From Pseudodesulfovibrio sp. zrk46 (GTDB lineage Bacteria; Desulfobacterota; Desulfovibrionia; Desulfovibrionales; Desulfovibrionaceae), in the NCBI RefSeq assembly GCF_012516435.1, contig NZ_CP051216.1, positions 2,684,001 to 2,748,000 of the forward strand: a DNA stretch of 64,000 bases, given 5' to 3'. A program made the translations under genes and the position numbers. Below, piece by piece: positions 62,414 through 64,000 of this stretch. A model generated the notes under the pieces. The model ran no database searches. It saw only the letters and a program-made list of their open reading frames with translations, and was not told where the DNA came from. Numbering within the stretch: position 1 is the first letter of the stretch; each line of letters opens with the position of its first letter.

Positions 62414-62890
62414 CTAGCAGTTTCCGGCGACTTCCTCGTCGTCACTGCTTTGCTGAGCGATCTTGGACATTTGGGCGCGGATGTAGTTGGCGGCCAAATC
62501 TCCGAGGTCGTTGTTGCCGGAAGCGGCGAGGCCGTGCTGCTTGAGATCTTCGTCGATCTGCTTTTCCATTTTCGCGGATTCAAGGAACATGATGTAGGCC
62601 AGAACAAGGGCGGCGTTGTTGTCGTCAGAGCCGTCGCAGAGGAGTTCGATGTTCTTTACGGGGACGGTTTCCAGCAGGCGGTCGATGAACATGGTGATCC
62701 ACTTCATATAGAGGTCGTGCATCAGCGGCGGAATCAGACTGGCCACCTGTTCTGTTGCGTTGCCTGCTGTGCCGGTCACGGCCATGAATTCGTTGAGGGC
62801 CTCGAGGCGCTTGCCTTCGTCCTGCTCCTCAACCTTGTTGATGATCACCGAAAAAATGTGTTCACGAATCTGTTTTTGGTCCATCGACAT
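62414..62890 (-). CDS. Hypothetical helical protein
   Basis: Not recognised. About 158 aa, acidic, predicted nearly all-helical and cytoplasmic, with no signal or membrane helix. The ATG at 62890 is chosen because GGAG lies 10 bases upstream; the frame stays open for 21 further codons but without a ribosome site. The C-terminal segment AQQSSDDEEVAGNC is acidic and looks disordered. It stands alone between a terminator and a divergent nuclease gene. Confidence 0.65.
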   Translation of the reverse strand: MSMDQKQIREHIFSVIINKVEEQDEGKRLEALNEFMAVTGTAGNATEQVASLIPPLMHDLYMKWITMFIDRLLETVPVKNIELLCDGSDDNNAALVLAYIMFLESAKMEKQIDEDLKQHGLAASGNNDLGDLAANYIRAQMSKIAQQSSDDEEVAGNC

Positions 62891-63001
62891 GTATCTGCTG
62901 TCTCCGAAAAAAGTTGCATACACGCCCGGTTGGGCGGAAACACTGTAGCCCAATGTGACGGATCGAGCAAGAGGAGCAGAAAGAATGTATGAGTATAGAT
63001 T

Positions 63002-63017
63002 TATCGTATAGACGATA
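63002..63017. promoter_or_regulatory. TATCGT/ACGATA inverted repeat upstream of the nuclease gene
   Basis: Perfect 6-base arms around ATAG, with another ATCGAT-type palindrome at about 63024-63031. Located 27 bases before the start codon, in the divergent control region. Possible operator. Confidence 0.3.
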
Positions 63018-63043
63018 TATATTATCGATGATACTGTATTGTC

Positions 63044-63454
63044 ATGTTGCGCGTGCTGATGCTTGTTCTTCTTTGCTTCTTTTGTCCATCTTCCTATGCC
63101 GCTGACGGGATGGTGGTGGAGTTGGTGCGCGTGGTGGATGGTGATACTTTTGTCGTGAACATTGCGGGGTGGCCGGATGTGGTCGGACGTGAAATCGGCG
63201 TACGGTTAGCCGGGTGTGATACCCCGGAACTGCGGGACAAACGGCCTGCTATCAAGATCATGGCGTATCAAGCAAAAGAGGCTTTGGGGTTACTTCTCAC
63301 GCAGGCCAAGACGGTTGAGCTGCGTAATATCCGTCGGGGTAAGTATTTTCGTCTTGTTGCCGATGTATTTGCTGATGATACCGATGTCGCTGCCATCTTA
63401 ATCGCAGCAGGCCTGGCCCAGCCATATCACGGTGGTCGCCGACCTTGCTGGTGA
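63044..63454 (+). CDS. Secreted thermonuclease-family (SNase-like) protein
   Basis: Protein of 136 aa with a signal peptide at about residues 1-20 (MLVLLCFFCPSSYAA). The nuclease OB-fold shows VRVVDGDTFVVN, VRLAGCDTPELRDK, AYQAKEAL and the closing LIAAGLAQPYHGG. These match the staphylococcal nuclease homologue family, which cuts DNA and RNA with calcium. In GCDTPE the usual Ile or Val is Cys. The ribosome site is poor. Confidence 0.8.
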   Translation: MLRVLMLVLLCFFCPSSYAADGMVVELVRVVDGDTFVVNIAGWPDVVGREIGVRLAGCDTPELRDKRPAIKIMAYQAKEALGLLLTQAKTVELRNIRRGKYFRLVADVFADDTDVAAILIAAGLAQPYHGGRRPCW

Positions 63455-63509
63455 CCGCGGAAAGCCTCCTGTTTCCCGTTTCCTTTCATAAAAAAAGGGC
63501 GTACATCCA

Positions 63510-63534
63510 CCGGAAATACACGCACTATTTCCGG
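63510..63534 (+). promoter_or_regulatory. Hairpin overlapping the ribosome site of the DUF401 gene
   Basis: CCGGAAATA and TATTTCCGG form perfect 9-base arms around a 7-base loop. The last two bases are the first GG of the GGAGG ribosome site (63533-63537) of the next gene, so folding could limit translation. Confidence 0.4.
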
Positions 63535-63542
63535 AGGCCGTC

Positions 63543-64000
63543 GTGGAATCTCTCTTGCTCAAACTCCTGCCGTTCATAAAGGTATTATCTGCATTCGTCG
63601 TCATGCTGGTGGGCATCCGTTTCCGTCTTGGGGTGGGGATTTCCATCCTGATTGGCGGGGGCGTGATGGCTTTTCTGTTTGGGCTTGGTTTGGGTGAGTG
63701 GGCCGATGCTGGCGTAGTGGCTTTGACACAGGATAAGTTCCTCTTTCTCGCTGCTATCATAGGCCTTATCCTTATTCTTTCCGACGCCATGGAGCGGTCC
63801 AATCAGTCTCGTCGGCTCATGGATTCGCTTTCGGGGTATTTGACCAGTCCTCGTCTACGTCTTGTATTCTTTCCGGCCCTTATCGGGCTTCTGCCCATGC
63901 CCGGTGGTGCGGTGTTCTCCGCTCCCATGGTCAAGAATGTGTCTGAAGATATGCGGGTCAGAAATTCGGACCGTGCCGTGGTCAACTACTGGTTTCGCCA
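63543..64000 (+). CDS. DUF401-family membrane protein, N-terminal part (cut by window end)
   Basis: Open frame of 152 codons from a GTG at 63543, running off the window without a stop. GGAGG lies 5 bases upstream. Membrane helices are visible at about residues 9-26, 30-52 and 64-84, and PALIGLLPMPGGAVFSAPMV at about 114-133 is a hallmark of the DUF401/COG1906 group, a permease-like family related to gluconate/anion transporters. Function unproven. About the last two thirds of the expected 400-residue protein lie outside the window. Confidence 0.8.
   Translation, partial: MESLLLKLLPFIKVLSAFVVMLVGIRFRLGVGISILIGGGVMAFLFGLGLGEWADAGVVALTQDKFLFLAAIIGLILILSDAMERSNQSRRLMDSLSGYLTSPRLRLVFFPALIGLLPMPGGAVFSAPMVKNVSEDMRVRNSDRAVVNYWFR

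Overview
The window looks like chromosomal DNA of a sulfate-reducing deltaproteobacterium, most likely Desulfovibrio/Pseudodesulfovibrio-like. This is inferred from the gene families: many Hdr-type and ferredoxin-type Fe-S proteins, indolepyruvate:ferredoxin oxidoreductase, class III ribonucleotide reductase, a LapG-type adhesin protease operon and DUF1844/DUF401 proteins. I see no rRNA, tRNA, CRISPR array, transposase or phage gene. Genes are dense on both strands, and most transcription units end in clear intrinsic terminators.

Layout. (1) 1-4.9 kb: TetR regulator, lipoprotein adaptor and RND pump, then a convergent Fe-S protein (to 6.2 kb). (2) 6.3-20.5 kb: a complete glycerol utilisation locus. 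A minus-strand ABC importer (glpS-T-P-Q-U-V order, as in rhizobia) lies downstream of a DeoR/GlpR repressor. Divergently, glpA-glpB are followed by a membrane cytochrome/Fe-S protein, an HdrB-like protein and glpK. Three copies of a conserved operator-like motif sit in the two control regions. (3) 20.8-27.4 kb: acyltransferase, iron alcohol dehydrogenase, HdrD-like protein, CofD/YvcK-like protein and a quinone-oxidoreductase-like MDR enzyme. (4) 27.6-34.4 kb: type I secretion ABC and adaptor genes, a LapG-like protease and a membrane sensor with a degenerate HD-GYP domain. (5) 34.4-42.6 kb: solute-binding protein, a second RND pump with adaptor, DUF1844, argC and a metallophosphoesterase. (6) 42.6-46.2 kb: a 0.9-kb structured non-coding region leading into nrdG-nrdD. 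(7) 46.2-54.8 kb: palindromic repeats, a small hypothetical gene, three paralogous glycosyltransferases, a SLOG-like protein and a chemoreceptor. (8) 54.8-64 kb: iorA-iorB-sigma54 activator operon, a TPR membrane protein, proA, an AT-rich solute-binding protein gene, a helical hypothetical, a secreted nuclease and the start of a DUF401 permease cut by the window end.

How the parts work together. Glycerol would be imported by GlpSTPQUV, phosphorylated by GlpK and oxidised by GlpAB. Electrons would leave through the Fe-S/cytochrome protein and the HdrB-like partner, probably to menaquinone or periplasmic c-type cytochromes. The secretion operon probably exports and retains or releases a large surface adhesin encoded elsewhere. 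The strongest leads are the asymmetric GlpS/GlpT ATPase pair, the rebuilt GlpC module, the LapG plus dead HD-GYP pairing, and the folded leader before nrdG.
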